Positions 21,778 through 33,114 of a stretch of DNA of 64,000 nt are shown one piece after another. Every line of letters begins with the position of its first letter. Position 1 is the first letter of the stretch. The DNA is from Physcia stellaris. Taxonomy: Eukaryota > Ascomycota > Lecanoromycetes > Caliciales > Physciaceae. The notes under the pieces were generated by a model, which had not been told where the DNA came from, did not search any database, and saw only the letters and a list, made by a program, of their open reading frames with translations. Made by a program: the position numbers and the translations under genes. The stretch is taken from assembly GCA_018902385.1 (NCBI GenBank), contig JABSSW010000022.1:372001-436000 (forward strand). The letters are read 5' to 3'.

Positions 21778-23924
21778 AATGCCTTGATCATAGAATGCTT
21801 CAATGGAAGTGAAGAGAGAATGGGAGTCTACGTCTTATTGCCAAATACTGGAAATGGTTGGATATCTGGATACCAATTGATCAAATATTCTTGGTGAGAT
21901 ACGGAGATGACTGATGACAAGAGAAAGATGCAATAAAGGTCGATTGGTAACTAATATAATCACGTATATCGCATAGCAAAGCACGTCAGCGTTACAAAGC
22001 GACAAGGTCCGAGCCATGTCATGCTGGATACTTAGCTTTGGATACCTTTTTCCCCACCGCAATAGGCCATCCATGGCAGTCAAACACGCGCTGGATGCCC
22101 GGAAAGCATCGATGACACCCGATTTAGGTTCCGAGGTACCTGCGGCAAGGGAGGCGGTCATTCCACGGTAAGTGGTCCGACATCTTGCGTCAATCGAGAG
22201 CGATGATGGCGGCCTGCACAACACAGTGCAGGTTATCCGGCCGGTTCCTGATGGCTCTCGGTGGCGGCTCTGCGCAGACTGGACAGCAGAGACGTTGAAC
22301 GGTCGTTACCTTACACGACAGGGTTTCACTTGGGTTCCATACTTTACTCGCTACCGGACTAGGTTAAGCGTACCGCTTGTGAGATACTAGCGTGCCAGCT
22401 CGCCATTGAACTCCAGCTGTTGCGTGATCTGGTCCATGAGTGGCATCATCACCCATTTTATCATCCGACAACATACAAATACGCTATCAGTGGCTCGGCT
22501 CTCCAAATACACCCTTGAAGGACCTAGTGCTGATTCTTCACCTGCTTTCCGCTGTTAACACGCCGTCTCACCGCTCGCGGACGGTCTGCATCCCAGCGTC
22601 TGATGGCACCATGATCTCGAGCTTTGACTCCCTTGACTAAGTAGAACATCATCGTACGCACCGACTCGAGTTTCGAGAGAGCCGAGTCGCCTTCTGTCGA
22701 GGACCGCCAGGCCAATTACTCTATGATCAGACTGCTTGTTGGCTCCGTAGCGTTGGTCAGACTCGAATGGGTGCATGCTCGCTGCTGGCGTTCGGACGAG
22801 AGATAGCGTAGGTCTTTCTAAGGTGCTACTACAGCTCGTGGAGCATAAGTACAGTATCCATCTTGCATTGGTCGGGCAGATGTATGACGTGGAGAAACCG
22901 GTCTCAAGAGTCTCATACCTTTTCTCCTCCACTCTTTAGCTTACGCTATCGACATCGTCATCCCCATTCCCTCAGTCATAGTCGTCCTGTTGTAGGATTA
23001 GTGATCAATTATCGGTCAGCATTAACTGCGAAAGGTCTGAGAAAAGGGTGAAGTCAGCGACCACAGCTCTTCGAAGGAATACCACCCTAGCAGTTATCCA
23101 CGAGACAAAGAATTCCCTACGGCATTCCATGGTCAGCCCCATTGAGCCTCCATCAGAGGCCGTGGCTTTGTATGAGTGAGGCCGGTCCCCTCAAAAGTAC
23201 GCGCTGTTGCATCAGTATCTGCTCACGGGCTGAACGTTGCCATTTCTCGTAAGATTAAGATCTTAGATGTGCAGTAAGATTCCAGCTTTTTTGAACTCAT
23301 TTTCATGCCCATCTCACGGTGAACCTGGCTCTGCATTCGTTTCCCAGGATCCACAATCATGCTTGCCAATTTGAGGCCATTCGACCCTTCTTTTGTGTAA
23401 CTATGGTGCTTGACACGCCATTTCAATCCTGTATCTCATGCTTTTTTGAGAAAATAGTATACTCAATTTGTTTTCTACTCGCGAGCTCCTTCTATGATCA
23501 TCAAAGTAACACGTAGGAATAGTCTAGCAGTCCAGGCAAGCTTCGCGAGAGCGCACTTGGCGGCTTGATATGGATGCTACTTTTTTCTGGCCGATTCTGA
23601 CAATTATTTGGAGCAGCGCCAAGGATATAGAATGTCCCGAAGTCATAGAGCGAGGAAGACTCTTGTCGGATCCGTTACTCAAAATGAAAAGCGTTGAACA
23701 AGACGGACAGAGACTCACTGATTGACCTCACCATCGATGTCCGCACGGCGGGTACGTTCTCCAGTCTTCATACAGGTTGGTTCCTCCTCCTGCCGCCCAC
23801 TTTTGGTGTGGATTTTCTGATTCCATTTTTATACTTCTCAGGCGATTATTAGGGGGATGGTTTAGGGGTATCAGTATATACGCGTCGACGCTAGATCCGA
23901 GTATATCACGTAACCGTGACAAGT
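21778..23924. other. Intergenic, 2.1 kb, no convincing gene
   Basis: A long stretch without a recognisable gene. The most coding-like frame is a 54-codon one at 22775-22939 (plus strand, contains LSKVLLQLVEHKYSIHLALV), but it matches nothing I know and may be a relic. No repeats or tRNAs were seen. Confidence 0.4.
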
Positions 23925-24944
23925 TCATCCAGTAGCTCGCTGCTCGCTGCCCAGTAAAGTCGTTCTTTCGTCGACCTGCTCTTGACTTTCAGCATGACCA
24001 TTCGTTGTTCCATCCACCGTCGTCCCTAACTCCTTCCTCTTTCTTCTCTCTCTTATTTCAAATGAAATGCCCATTGCCAATAGAAATCCTTGCAGACACC
24101 CTGTCACGAGGTATATTCCCCACGTGCTCCATCCTTCCCACCCTAGTCTCCCCGCCAAGCTCGCCACCCAAACAAAGCTTCCGGGCGTTTGTATACACAT
24201 CATGGGGATGCTCAAGCTCCCTACTTTCTGTAGCCGCCATGTGGTGTAGATTTGCGGAAGGAACTGTATGGTTGCGAGAACAGTTCCGATGATACCCAAG
24301 GCGGCGGCTAAGGTATAGAGATAGCTAGAAGCCAGATACAAGACGCACACACAGACCAAGACTGTGGAGAAAAGATGTATCATACAAATCAGAGTAATTA
24401 GAACGGCAAGACGGTACGATGGGGCAGTCGACGAGAGTGGGGAGTGTGGAGAGGCGCGAGGGAAGAAGAGGAGGAAGAGGAGGAGGCTGCAGTGTAGGAT
24501 TTCATCAGTACTTCAGGGGTGTAAAGAAGCAAGAGGCGGGAAAAGCTGACATCAGGCAGAAACAACACCACTGTACTCCGACTTGGGCGATCCCCAGCAA
24601 GCCGGCAAAGCACTCAAAGCCGCTGACTTCTCGACAACAAGCTAAGTCTGCGCGACTCGCTGGTAGTGTGAGGATATTGGCAAAGGCACATGTTCCAGAA
24701 GTTGTCCCTAGGAGGACAAAGTAAGGCGAGATGCCTTCGGACGAACGACGAGCGATAATACGGTAGTGTTGTGGAAGGTAGGAGATAAGGATGCCAAGGA
24801 GGATGAAGCTGGAGGGCCATGTGAGCTGGAGCAGTCAAGACTCTCCTTTGGCAAGGATACCAAGGCGAACGCTTACATGGAGGCTCCAAAGTTCAGGTAG
24901 CTGGGAGCGGAGAGGAGCTCACAATGCTCCGATAGTTGACGCAT
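23925..24944 (-). CDS. PQ-loop repeat membrane protein
   Basis: A seven-helix protein of 295 aa with two PQ-loop motifs, the family of lysosomal/vacuolar amino-acid exporters such as cystinosin, Ypq1 and PQLC2. Exons (minus) are 24944-24877, 24808-24551 and 24486-23925. The acceptors at 24809 and 24487 were chosen because they join PSYLNFGAS to IFILLGILISYLPQHYRIIA, and FCL to ILLLFLLFFPRASP, without frame breaks. The first PQ motif is in SYLPQHYRII and the second in QFLPQIYTTWRLQKVGSLS. The C-terminal tail is hydrophilic, with a dileucine-type signal (ERTTLLGSE) that could direct it to the vacuole (inference). It is divergent from TYW1 across 327 bp. Confidence 0.82.
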
Positions 24945-25271
24945 GCTGTCTCACCTCAAGAACTATGACAAACCATAGTGAGATTTCCACATAACGCAAT
25001 TCTGGGAACTGGGTAGGTATTCAATTGTCCTGACCTACCATTTAGGCAACGTAAACAGTCAGCGCGCGAGGAAACGTGAGGCAACACGAAAATGATGCCA
25101 AGACTTTCTCAGGGTCCCATGACCCCGCCTCGCCTTTCTTTCAATCGCCAGATTTCCTCCCTTCAACCTCCTCTATCAATAAAATCCCCAGCTACAAAGA
25201 TGACTTTCGAAGGTACCTATTTGCAGTGCCACCGATCCCAGCATCTGCTAACCATCCATTGAATAGGGATC
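24945..25271. promoter_or_regulatory. Divergent promoter, PQ-loop gene and TYW1
   Basis: A 327-bp region between two start codons facing apart. No specific site is recognised. Confidence 0.5.
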
Positions 25272-27598
25272 ATGTCTACCTGGCAAGACTACCGGGTGCC
25301 CTTTCTGCTCGCACAACTAGCACTCCTGGGCCTTGTTCTGAGTATCCGTTTTGCCCAATACCGGAGTGCTCAAAGAGCCAAAGCATCGCGTACTCCACCT
25401 GTAGGAAGTCCAGTCCTGTTTTCGGGGAAGAAATATTGGCAAAAGGATGATAATGACCGGTCTTCAGACCTTACTTCCCGAAAAATCATAAAGGAAACCG
25501 ATCGGACTCCCCTAGTCGATGGAGATCGCCTACAACCCGTCGAAGCCCCTGCACTGAAGAAACTACCCAGAAGAGTGACAGGGACAAAAGTATCCAAGGT
25601 TTCTGGCTCCCAAACAGTGGATAGGAAAATATTACCTGTGGTCTTTTTTTCATCTTTGACTGGGAGTACTGAGGGGTACGCAAGGGCATTGACGGATGAG
25701 CTACGGCAATCTCTTCATAGACAATCTTCAGATGTTCTAGAGCCAGAAATACATGATCTTTCGTACATTGACTACGATGATTATTTCGTCACCCCTCCAA
25801 AACCGTCAGCGCCTGCTAAGGGCCTTCAATACTTCTACCTTCTCCTTATACCCACCTACAATATTGATACGTCCCTAAACAACTTTCTTGATCATCTGAA
25901 GGAGACTCACCATGATTTCCGCGTTGACACTGCCCCACTGTCAGATCTTGCTGGATATTCAGTATTTGGGTTTGGGGACAAGCAGGGATGGAAGACGGAA
26001 AGCGAGGGATTCTGCTCTCAAGCAGTAGAGACCGATAAATGGATGGCTAAATTGACAGCCAAAAGAGGGCGTTCCCTCTCGGGGTAGGTGATGTAAAGTC
26101 CCACGCGCAGTTGCGCCTCGAAGAATGGAGGCATGGTGTGGAAAAGGCTATTGCTGAGATCGCAAGTACTGGGAGTCTTGGTGACGGCGTTCTAGGCAGC
26201 GGCGATCCCCTCGAGAGTGATGAGGAAGGGGAAGAAATGAAAGAGGAATTACCTGGGAAATCTAAAAAAAGAAAGCCTCCGATCTCAACAAGCCTAGGCG
26301 ATTTGGAAGATATTGGAAACAGAGCCGCTTCTGGAGCCTCTGGAACTAAATTGACTACACCCATACCTGTGGACTTTACTTCAGCCAAGTCTGCCTTAAG
26401 CACTCCGCAGCCACTCAAGCAGATGGTGCCTATTTCCTCACCTACCTACACCGCCCTTACGAAACAAGGATATGCAATCATAGGAAGCCATTCGGGTGTT
26501 AAGATCTGTCGATGGACGAAATCTGCCCTCCGCGGAAGAGGCTCGTGTTATAAATATAGCTTCTATGGCATCAAATCCCACCTCTGTATGGAGACCACAC
26601 CTTCACTGTCATGTTCGAATAAATGTGTCTTCTGCTGGCGACATGGAACCAATCCAGTTGGCACGACGTGGCGTTGGCAAGTTGATCCTCCGGAAATGAT
26701 CTTTTCCGGCGCAAAAGAAGCTCACCTAAAGAAAATCAAGATGATGAGAGGTGTGCCTGGAGTCCGAGCCGAGCGTTTTCAAGAGGCCATGACTATTCGA
26801 CATTGTGCACTCAGTCTAGTCGGCGAGCCAATCTTCTACCCTCATATCAATGAATTTGTGCGTTTACTCCATGCAGACCAGATAAGCAGCTTTCTTGTGT
26901 GCAATGCGCAGCACCCTGAGCAGTTAGAGGCTTTGAAGGTGGTCACGCAATTGTATGTCAGTATTGACGCTAGCAATCGGGAGAGTTTGCGAAAAGTGGA
27001 TAGGCCGCTGCACCGAGATTTCTGGGAACGCTTTCTAAGATGCCTTGACATAATCCGAGAAAAGAGGTTTCGCATGCGAACGGTGTACCGACTTACGTTA
27101 GTCAAAGGGTTCAATATTCAGGATGAAGCAGAAGGCTACGCCAACCTCGTTGCAAGAGGGCTCCCTTGCTTCGTCGAAGTGAAAGGCGTTACGTACTGCG
27201 GGACTTCGTCTTCGGCCGGCGCGGGCCTTACGATGCAGAACGTACCGTTCTACGAAGAGGTCCAAACGTTCGTGGAGGCAATGAATGCTGCTCTAGAACG
27301 CAGAGGTCTAGACTACGGCATTGCTGCAGAGCATGCCCACAGTTGCTGCATACTGCTTGCATCGAAGCGATTCCTGATTGATGGGAAATGGCACACACTC
27401 ATTGATTATGGGCAATTTTTTAGATGCCTCGATTCTGGGGAGGAATTCACACCGGAGGATTACATGGGGCCTCCAACACCGGAGTGGGCTACGTGGGGCC
27501 ATGGTGGGTTTGATCCTGCGGATGAACGAGTGTACAGGAAAGGAAAGAAACCAACCGAGGAGGCGACTTCTGTCATTGAAGAAGAGAACAAAGCGTGA
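25272..27598 (+). CDS. TYW1: tRNA 4-demethylwyosine synthase Tyw1, with a one-base frame break
   Basis: A radical-SAM enzyme that makes the tricyclic wyosine core at G37 of tRNA-Phe from N1-methylguanosine and pyruvate. The N-terminus (MSTWQDYRVPF) has one membrane segment. A flavodoxin-like domain follows (VVFFSSLTGSTEGYARALTD ... SVFGFGDKQGW). The radical-SAM domain binds 4Fe-4S through CSNKCVFC (Cx3Cx2C), near MRGVPGVRAERFQEAM and GEPIFYPHIN. The C-terminus carries TYCGTSSSAGAGLTMQNVPF and AAEHAHSCC. The first part reads 25272 to about 26064; the rest is in another frame starting at the AAAA run 26061-26064. One base (an A) is missing relative to the family reading AKKRAFPLG. There are no splice sites at this point. 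It is either an assembly error, a real frameshift allele or a slippage site. Confidence 0.9.
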
Positions 27599-28564
27599 GT
27601 CAGAAGATGGTACTGAACGGCCAAATCAATTTCCAGCTTGAGCGAAAAGGCTGTTAGTACTGGATTAAGTTGATGCTATTCTGTTCATCGATATCGAAGC
27701 TACTACTACGAAGCGTGGAGGCAGAATACAGAGGCGGATGAGGTAAATTAAGCGAGAAACAGGGGCAAATTGGTCAACTAAAACCAACCTCATCCCTTCC
27801 TCTGGCGCTCATTAGACGTTTCGAAACGCCGCTGGAGACATCACCACTTGCTACAGATGCCATTGATTGGCGTAGAATCAATCTCTGATGTGAAATACCC
27901 CTCACCTGGCACCTGCAAGTATTCGTTGTGAAATGCAAATGTGCGACTACTGGAGGACGAGATGCCCGTGCCCTTCTCATCCTTACTGATGCGAGCGAAT
28001 GCCGCTCTGGTCAGAGTAATACTAATGATCATTGACCATGGGAATATCCCTGCCCCAGAACACCTTAGCTTGCCTGGAGTTTCAGGAACAGGTTGGTCGC
28101 CGGCGCGCCGCAGCACGACGCAAGCCAGGGGCCGGCTGATGTTTCTCGTCTTTTGTAACTCCCTAAATTGAAACCTTTTCCCTTTTTCCTCATCGATCGA
28201 TTCCTTGCTTTACCTTTGTACTTGTGAAGCATTCACACCCTCTTTAGGCATTCAGGCTTTCTGCCATCACATTCCTTTGGTTATCCTTGAAGGATATTCA
28301 CGTTCCTTGTCACTTTGCTGCCGAGCTTTCCCACTACTGCTGCTGCTAGATACCACCGAGCTTCGTTGACTATTTACGATATCAACACCAAAACAAAAAT
28401 ACCCCACTCTCGACTTTATCTTAAGCTTCGACAAGTCCCTCAAGCTCCGAGATCTGTGGTCTCATTACATTCATTCTCTTCTTTCGATACTCCATCTTTC
28501 ATAAGTACACTCGTAGAACGAGCTCTTGTCGATTACCTACCAAACCCACTTCAGAAGACCTACC
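27599..28564. other. Intergenic, 1 kb; long pyrimidine-rich leader of the LPMO gene
   Basis: No gene is supported. About 28150-28560 is rich in C and T on the plus strand, as in a long fungal promoter and 5' leader. No carbon-repressor site was assigned with confidence. Confidence 0.5.
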
Positions 28565-30026
28565 ATGCATTTCACCACCATGTATAGCGTGTGGTTGGCT
28601 GTAGCTGCCGCTACGACGGTCAAGGGCCACACACTCTTCACGAACTTCTTTGTTGACGACGCGCCGCAAGGGCTTGGAACCTGCGTTAGAATGAGTAACA
28701 ATATCCAGGAAGCCACTTTTCCCATTCGTCCTATTGGTGCCGTTACTAGCGAAGACATGGCCTGTGGTGTCAACGGCAAGAATGGTGTATCTCGTGTTTG
28801 CGGTGCAAACGCTGGGTCCAAGCTCACATTCGAGTTCCGTGACTGGTAAGTTCTCAAATCAAACCCTGCTTGAACGGTGCTGACTCTGTAATCCCCATAG
28901 GCCAGATGGAAGCCAGCCAGGTGCCATCGACATAAGCCACAAGGGACCCTGTTCCGTGTACATGAAGAAAGTTGACAATGCCATCACCGATCAGGCCGTT
29001 GGTGACGGTTGGTTCAAGATTTTTGAAGAGGACTACGATAGCAGCGCCGGCAAATGGTGTACAGAGAAACTCATTCCTAACAATGGCCACCTCTCCGTCA
29101 ACATCCCTAAAGATCTTGCTGGGGGCTACTATCTCGTCCGCCCTGAACTTCTGGCACTTCACCAAGCCGACAAGTCGCCCGCTGATCCTCAATTCTATGT
29201 CGGCTGCGCTCAGGTGTTTCTCACATCATCTGGCAACGCAGCTCCAAAGAACACTGTCTCTATCCCGGGCTACGTGCACATGAGCGATCCGGCCATGACC
29301 TTCAATATCTGGGCCACACCGATGAAGCTTCCGTTCCCTCAATTTGGACCGCCAACATACACTGGCACTTCGGCCAAGCGCACTGTCGATGTTCGTACCA
29401 TTCAGACCAAGCAGACTATCGGACTCAGGCCAGCCAACTGTATCATCCAGAACGCCAACTGGTGTGGCGTTACTCTTCCCAGCTGCTCCGACGAAGGTAG
29501 CTGCTGGAAAACCTCACAAAATTGCTGGGATCAAGCCAAGGTCTGCTACGACTCTGCTGGACCAACTGGCAGTAAGAATTGTCACAATTGGGAGAACTAC
29601 TGCAAGAGCGTTGAGACTGCTTGCAAAGGCGGCAACTTCAACGGTCCACCTTCCGCGTCCCAGTACATACCTGCCGATCAGCCCAGTCTTACAAGTTCTG
29701 GCGTGACGGGGCAATCCCAAGGGTCGTCCTCTGGTTCGTCCGACTCATCATCCGTTTCGTCCAACGCTTCCCCTCAATCATCGCCAGAGCCATATACCGC
29801 TCCTAAAAAGGGAAGCGTCAAGGGAGGTTCCACTGAGTTCTGTGGTGAGGAGAACGGTAATTTGCAATGTGCAACCGGATACTGCTGCTCAAGCCATGGC
29901 TATTGTGGAACCAACAACGATTATTGCGGGGCAGGCTGTCGGTCTGCGTTCGGTGATTGCCACGGCACATCGAAGGCCAAGAGAGTCCATAAGCAACACC
30001 TTGGACATCCCCATTTCCGTCGTTAG
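28565..30026 (+). CDS. AA9 lytic polysaccharide monooxygenase with C-terminal CBM18
   Basis: A secreted copper enzyme that oxidatively cleaves polysaccharide chains (AA9 members act mainly on cellulose and hemicellulose). Exons are 28565-28845 and 28901-30026 (intron 55 bp), 468 aa. The signal peptide ends at Gly21, leaving the copper-brace His as mature residue 1 (HTLFTNFF). The second brace His is in DISHKGPCSVYM and the axial Tyr is in QFYVGCAQVF. After the catalytic domain (to about residue 250) comes a Cys-rich segment (CIIQNANWCGVTLPSC ... ENYCKSVETAC), then a Ser-rich linker. Last is a CBM18 (hevein-like) chitin-binding module with the spacing CATGYCCSSHGYCG and CGAGC, followed by a basic tail. 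AA9 enzymes more often carry CBM1; a chitin-binding module is less usual. The first ATG (28565) was chosen over Met6, since both lie in the signal peptide. Confidence 0.95.
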
Positions 30027-30422
30027 CTACCTTGGGCTCAGCGGTCACTTATCTCAGCTGAACACCTTTCTCTTCTTATTGGTGATGCAGTCAGCTGGCT
30101 GGGCTTGCACATGTCATTTGCATGTATTGAATTTCTCTTCTTGCACAAAAGGTCAAACTAGGGTCTCACGAGTTCTACGGTCTGCTAGTATAGCATGTGG
30201 TTGCCTCGTCTTGAAGGCGATACAAACAATCCAGAAACATTAGTCTCTTGGAGATTACCTGTGCATGACGTTCGTCTCAAAAAGCAGTGTAAAGTAAAGT
30301 AGATTAGAGCAAACGCCCAAAAGGCGAAGTTCAAGTGTGGCGGTAGTACGGAGTAGTAACCCTAGCTTTACAATGTCCCCCCACATCACGTGTCAACGAG
30401 ACACGAACCCCACTTCTAGGAT
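30027..30422. other. Intergenic, 3' flank of the LPMO gene
   Basis: No gene or structure is recognised up to the inverted-repeat element at 30423. Confidence 0.5.
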
Positions 30423-30825
30423 GCTTCTATACTTCAGACGTTTTCAATTTCCAATACGTCTAGCTGACCGCGGCTATTACAGCCAAGCACGCAAAGCCAC
30501 CCTCTCTTGCGTGGCTTGCATGATAATTTCCGAATGTTTGCTGTGTCGCGTTCACAACAATCACAACACGACGCGTTTTATGTTCGAAATTTGATTTTCT
30601 CTTTATGCGTGTTTATAATTTTGACACGATGTGCTTTATCACATGTCGAAATCGTCAACATACTTTTGATTTCGAGTACACACATTGAACGTATTACATC
30701 ACATAGAATCGCTGTATTTGAGTCCTGATAACCCTAATATGGATCAGTGGCTTGACGAGTCTTGGCTATATTATCCGCGCCGAGCTAGACGTATTGAAAT
30801 TACAAAACGTCTGCAGTATAGAAGC
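30423..30825. mobile_element. Inverted-repeat (MITE-like) element B
   Basis: A 403-bp element whose ends are about 60-bp imperfect inverted repeats (30423 to about 30484 against about 30764-30825). They start GCTTCTATACTGCAGACGTT, with one mismatch in the left arm, and continue through AATACGTCTAGCT and a CGCGG-TA-rich part. The same ends bound element A at 5473-7295. The interior has no coding frame and little similarity to A, apart from a short part resembling the Tc1 insertion site in A. It ends 160 bp before the histone H4 variant start. No target-site duplication is certain; CCCACTT occurs near both flanks but not at the exact boundary. Confidence 0.75.
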
Positions 30826-30985
30826 AACCCACTTGGACCCTAATCTTCGCCATGGTAAACACAAACTCTCACTTCGTCAACATCGAACATCCACCAAGCA
30901 CGACCGCATCCCCACCATCCTCCTTTTATTATTCCAGTCACCCGAAACCCCTAGCTCAATCCTCTCCCCATTTTTCGACTTCGAG

Positions 30986-32114
30986 ATGAAGAAAATCTTC
31001 CCGTCGTGGGGAGTGCAGCCCGGGTCTTCAGCCCCAACTCGGTCGCAACCCTCGAGTTCTTCGCGGGGCAACGCAGTGCCCGCCAGCTCCGGGGCGTCAA
31101 GGCGACCGCCACCGGGCTCAACATTCATGGGCTTTGGAGGGAAAGCAGGCAGTGGGGGCAAAGTAGGGAGTGGAGGTAAAGGACTAGGTAAATCAGGAAT
31201 GAAAAGGCATAGGTAGGCTGTTTGACCCAAGACATATTCAACGTACTTTGGGAAAAGCTTCATGGGGCTCGCTGATGAAGGCAATGATCCTTAATTGGCG
31301 TGATTCTCTATCATCCAAGTCTTTCTAGCTGGTATGTCAGGTTCATCACAGAATGAGGCTGACATAATTGTCGCCGTCTAGAAAAATAATACGGGATTCG
31401 ATACGAGGAGTCAGTAAGTACTCAATTGATCAATCAGGTCAGTCGGTCACACTGCTGACTTGATAACTCCCGTGCAGCGAAAGGAGACATACGGTATGCC
31501 TTCAACGAGACTTCTTACCATGCCGAAACTGGACGCTAAGTTCTTCCAACAGACGGCTCGCTCGCCGTGGAGGGGTGAAGCGGATATCTGGCACGATATA
31601 CGATGACGTTAGAAAGGCGATGACCGACCGTCTGAATACCGTAAGCCATTTATTCGAAGACTCTGCTCGTGGCGCGAAGACTAACCGAAATCTAAGATTC
31701 TGAGAGATTGCATCGTGGTTTTGGAACATTCGGGGAGAAAAAGTACGCTTTTATCAATGTTTGCCGTCTCAATGACTGTCGAACTTTACTAATGTCACAA
31801 TCGTTTCCGCAGCTGTCACGGTCTCTGACGTGAGTTCTCTGAGGCAACGCTTATCGATGTGCCAATGCTAACCCCAGTAAAGGTAATATTTGCACTGAAA
31901 CGAGTAAGTTTCTCTTTCAGATACTGATGCTATCAATCTGGAAACATCTCTTGATCAAAATTTGTCTCGGAGCTGCATTGTTTACAGAACTAAAGGCTAA
32001 TATAAGTTCTTCACTCCAGCTTGGCCGTCCAATCTACGGTAAGCTCTCACCCTCCCAGTAACTAAAGCAGACATGCTAAACAAATCAGGATTTGAGTCCG
32101 TAAGAGGCCGATAA
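30986..32114 (+). CDS. Histone H4 variant, nine exons
   Basis: A divergent histone H4, expected to be a nucleosome core component. Exons are 30986-31212, 31382-31413, 31478-31493, 31553-31640, 31697-31742, 31813-31829, 31883-31903, 32020-32038 and 32089-32114 (163 aa); four are only 16-21 nt. All eight introns are GT-AG and in phase. The spliced H4 part aligns to canonical H4 without gaps: GGKGLGKSGMKRHRK (tail), RRLARRGGVKRISGTIYDDV (helix 1 region), then ILRDCIVVLEHSGRKTV where H4 has VIRDAVTYTEHAKRKTV, then VIFALKR and LGRPIYGFESVRGR replacing the RTLYGFGG end. A basic Gly/Ser/Pro-rich N-terminal extension of about 60 residues starts at ATG 30986; Met at 31128 is an alternative start. Neurospora crassa is known to have an H4 variant gene (hH4v); orthology is inference. 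Inverted-repeat element B ends 160 bp upstream. Confidence 0.88.
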
Positions 32115-33114
32115 ATCGGCAACTAATATTCACTCTACAAACATCTACTGATCTCAAGTCGAAGCCGATCAGATACCGGCTCCTAATTCTGCTATCTCGA
32201 TTGCAACGTATCGCCATCCATGCAGTCTAATATGAAGTCTCGAACAGCCCGTCGGAATCAAAGCATCCCAACAAGATGAAGTCGCAGACACGCAGTTTGG
32301 AAGAGCATGTCGCTTTCCCTTTTTGACACCTCGTGGAAATTCCGTTTCCACCTCACCTAACGCATCTCGCTCGTATGATATCTCCCCCGGGCGTTATAGA
32401 GGCGTTTCTCGGAGTCATCCCGAAAGATACTGACGTTACAACGCATATTACGGCATCACAAGGATTTTTGATGCTTAAAGATTGATTTTGCGCTCGACAT
32501 CAGGCCGGTCGCACGGGGTTCTAGAGGTGGGAGGGGGAGATATTGAAAGTGCGGAGAGATATTACTTCAAACCGCGAAGTCACCTTCTTATTCAATCGTC
32601 AGTCCAAAAGTTCGGGCGCAATTGCTATCTTGCTGATATTGCATGAGTCTCGTGCGTAGGCGATCGTCCGAGATTTGTCCGACAATCGAAAATGCTTGAA
32701 TTAGGGGAACTGCCGTTTGGGTCTCCGCGCAATGCTCTGCAAGGTCCAGTCAATATCTCTTATGTCGAAGCGGGCTATTTGCAACACTTTCAAGATAGCG
32801 TCGACCTCAGATCGAACTAGAATCGCAGAGATGGGATTTTTCAAGTTTAAAGGCCATACCACACAATAATGTCAAAAGCACAATCCCAGCATGTGTTTTC
32901 AAAGCCGCTCGAACTGAACACCTCTGACAGAATCAGACCATTTCCTAAGTCTTTTCGAACCCTATCTCTACCTTCCATAATCTTTATTTTATACTCGTAC
33001 AATCGCAAGCATATAACCATGAACGCTACATTCAACCATTCTTGTTATCCCCCTTTTGAAACAGTCCACATGGTGTCCTCCGTACCATACTCCGTGCCAG
33101 CTCTCGCTTTCTTT
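32115..33114. other. Intergenic, 1 kb
   Basis: Between the convergent H4 variant and UCS genes. No gene, repeat or RNA is recognised. Confidence 0.5.

Noticed and set aside
25076-25450. A 124-residue frame overlapping the TYW1 start
   Set aside because: It overlaps the N-terminus of TYW1 in another frame and resembles nothing known.
30752-30985. A longer start for the H4 variant at 30752
   Set aside because: This extension reads through the end of inverted-repeat element B and is not histone-like; the ATG at 30986 lies outside the element.
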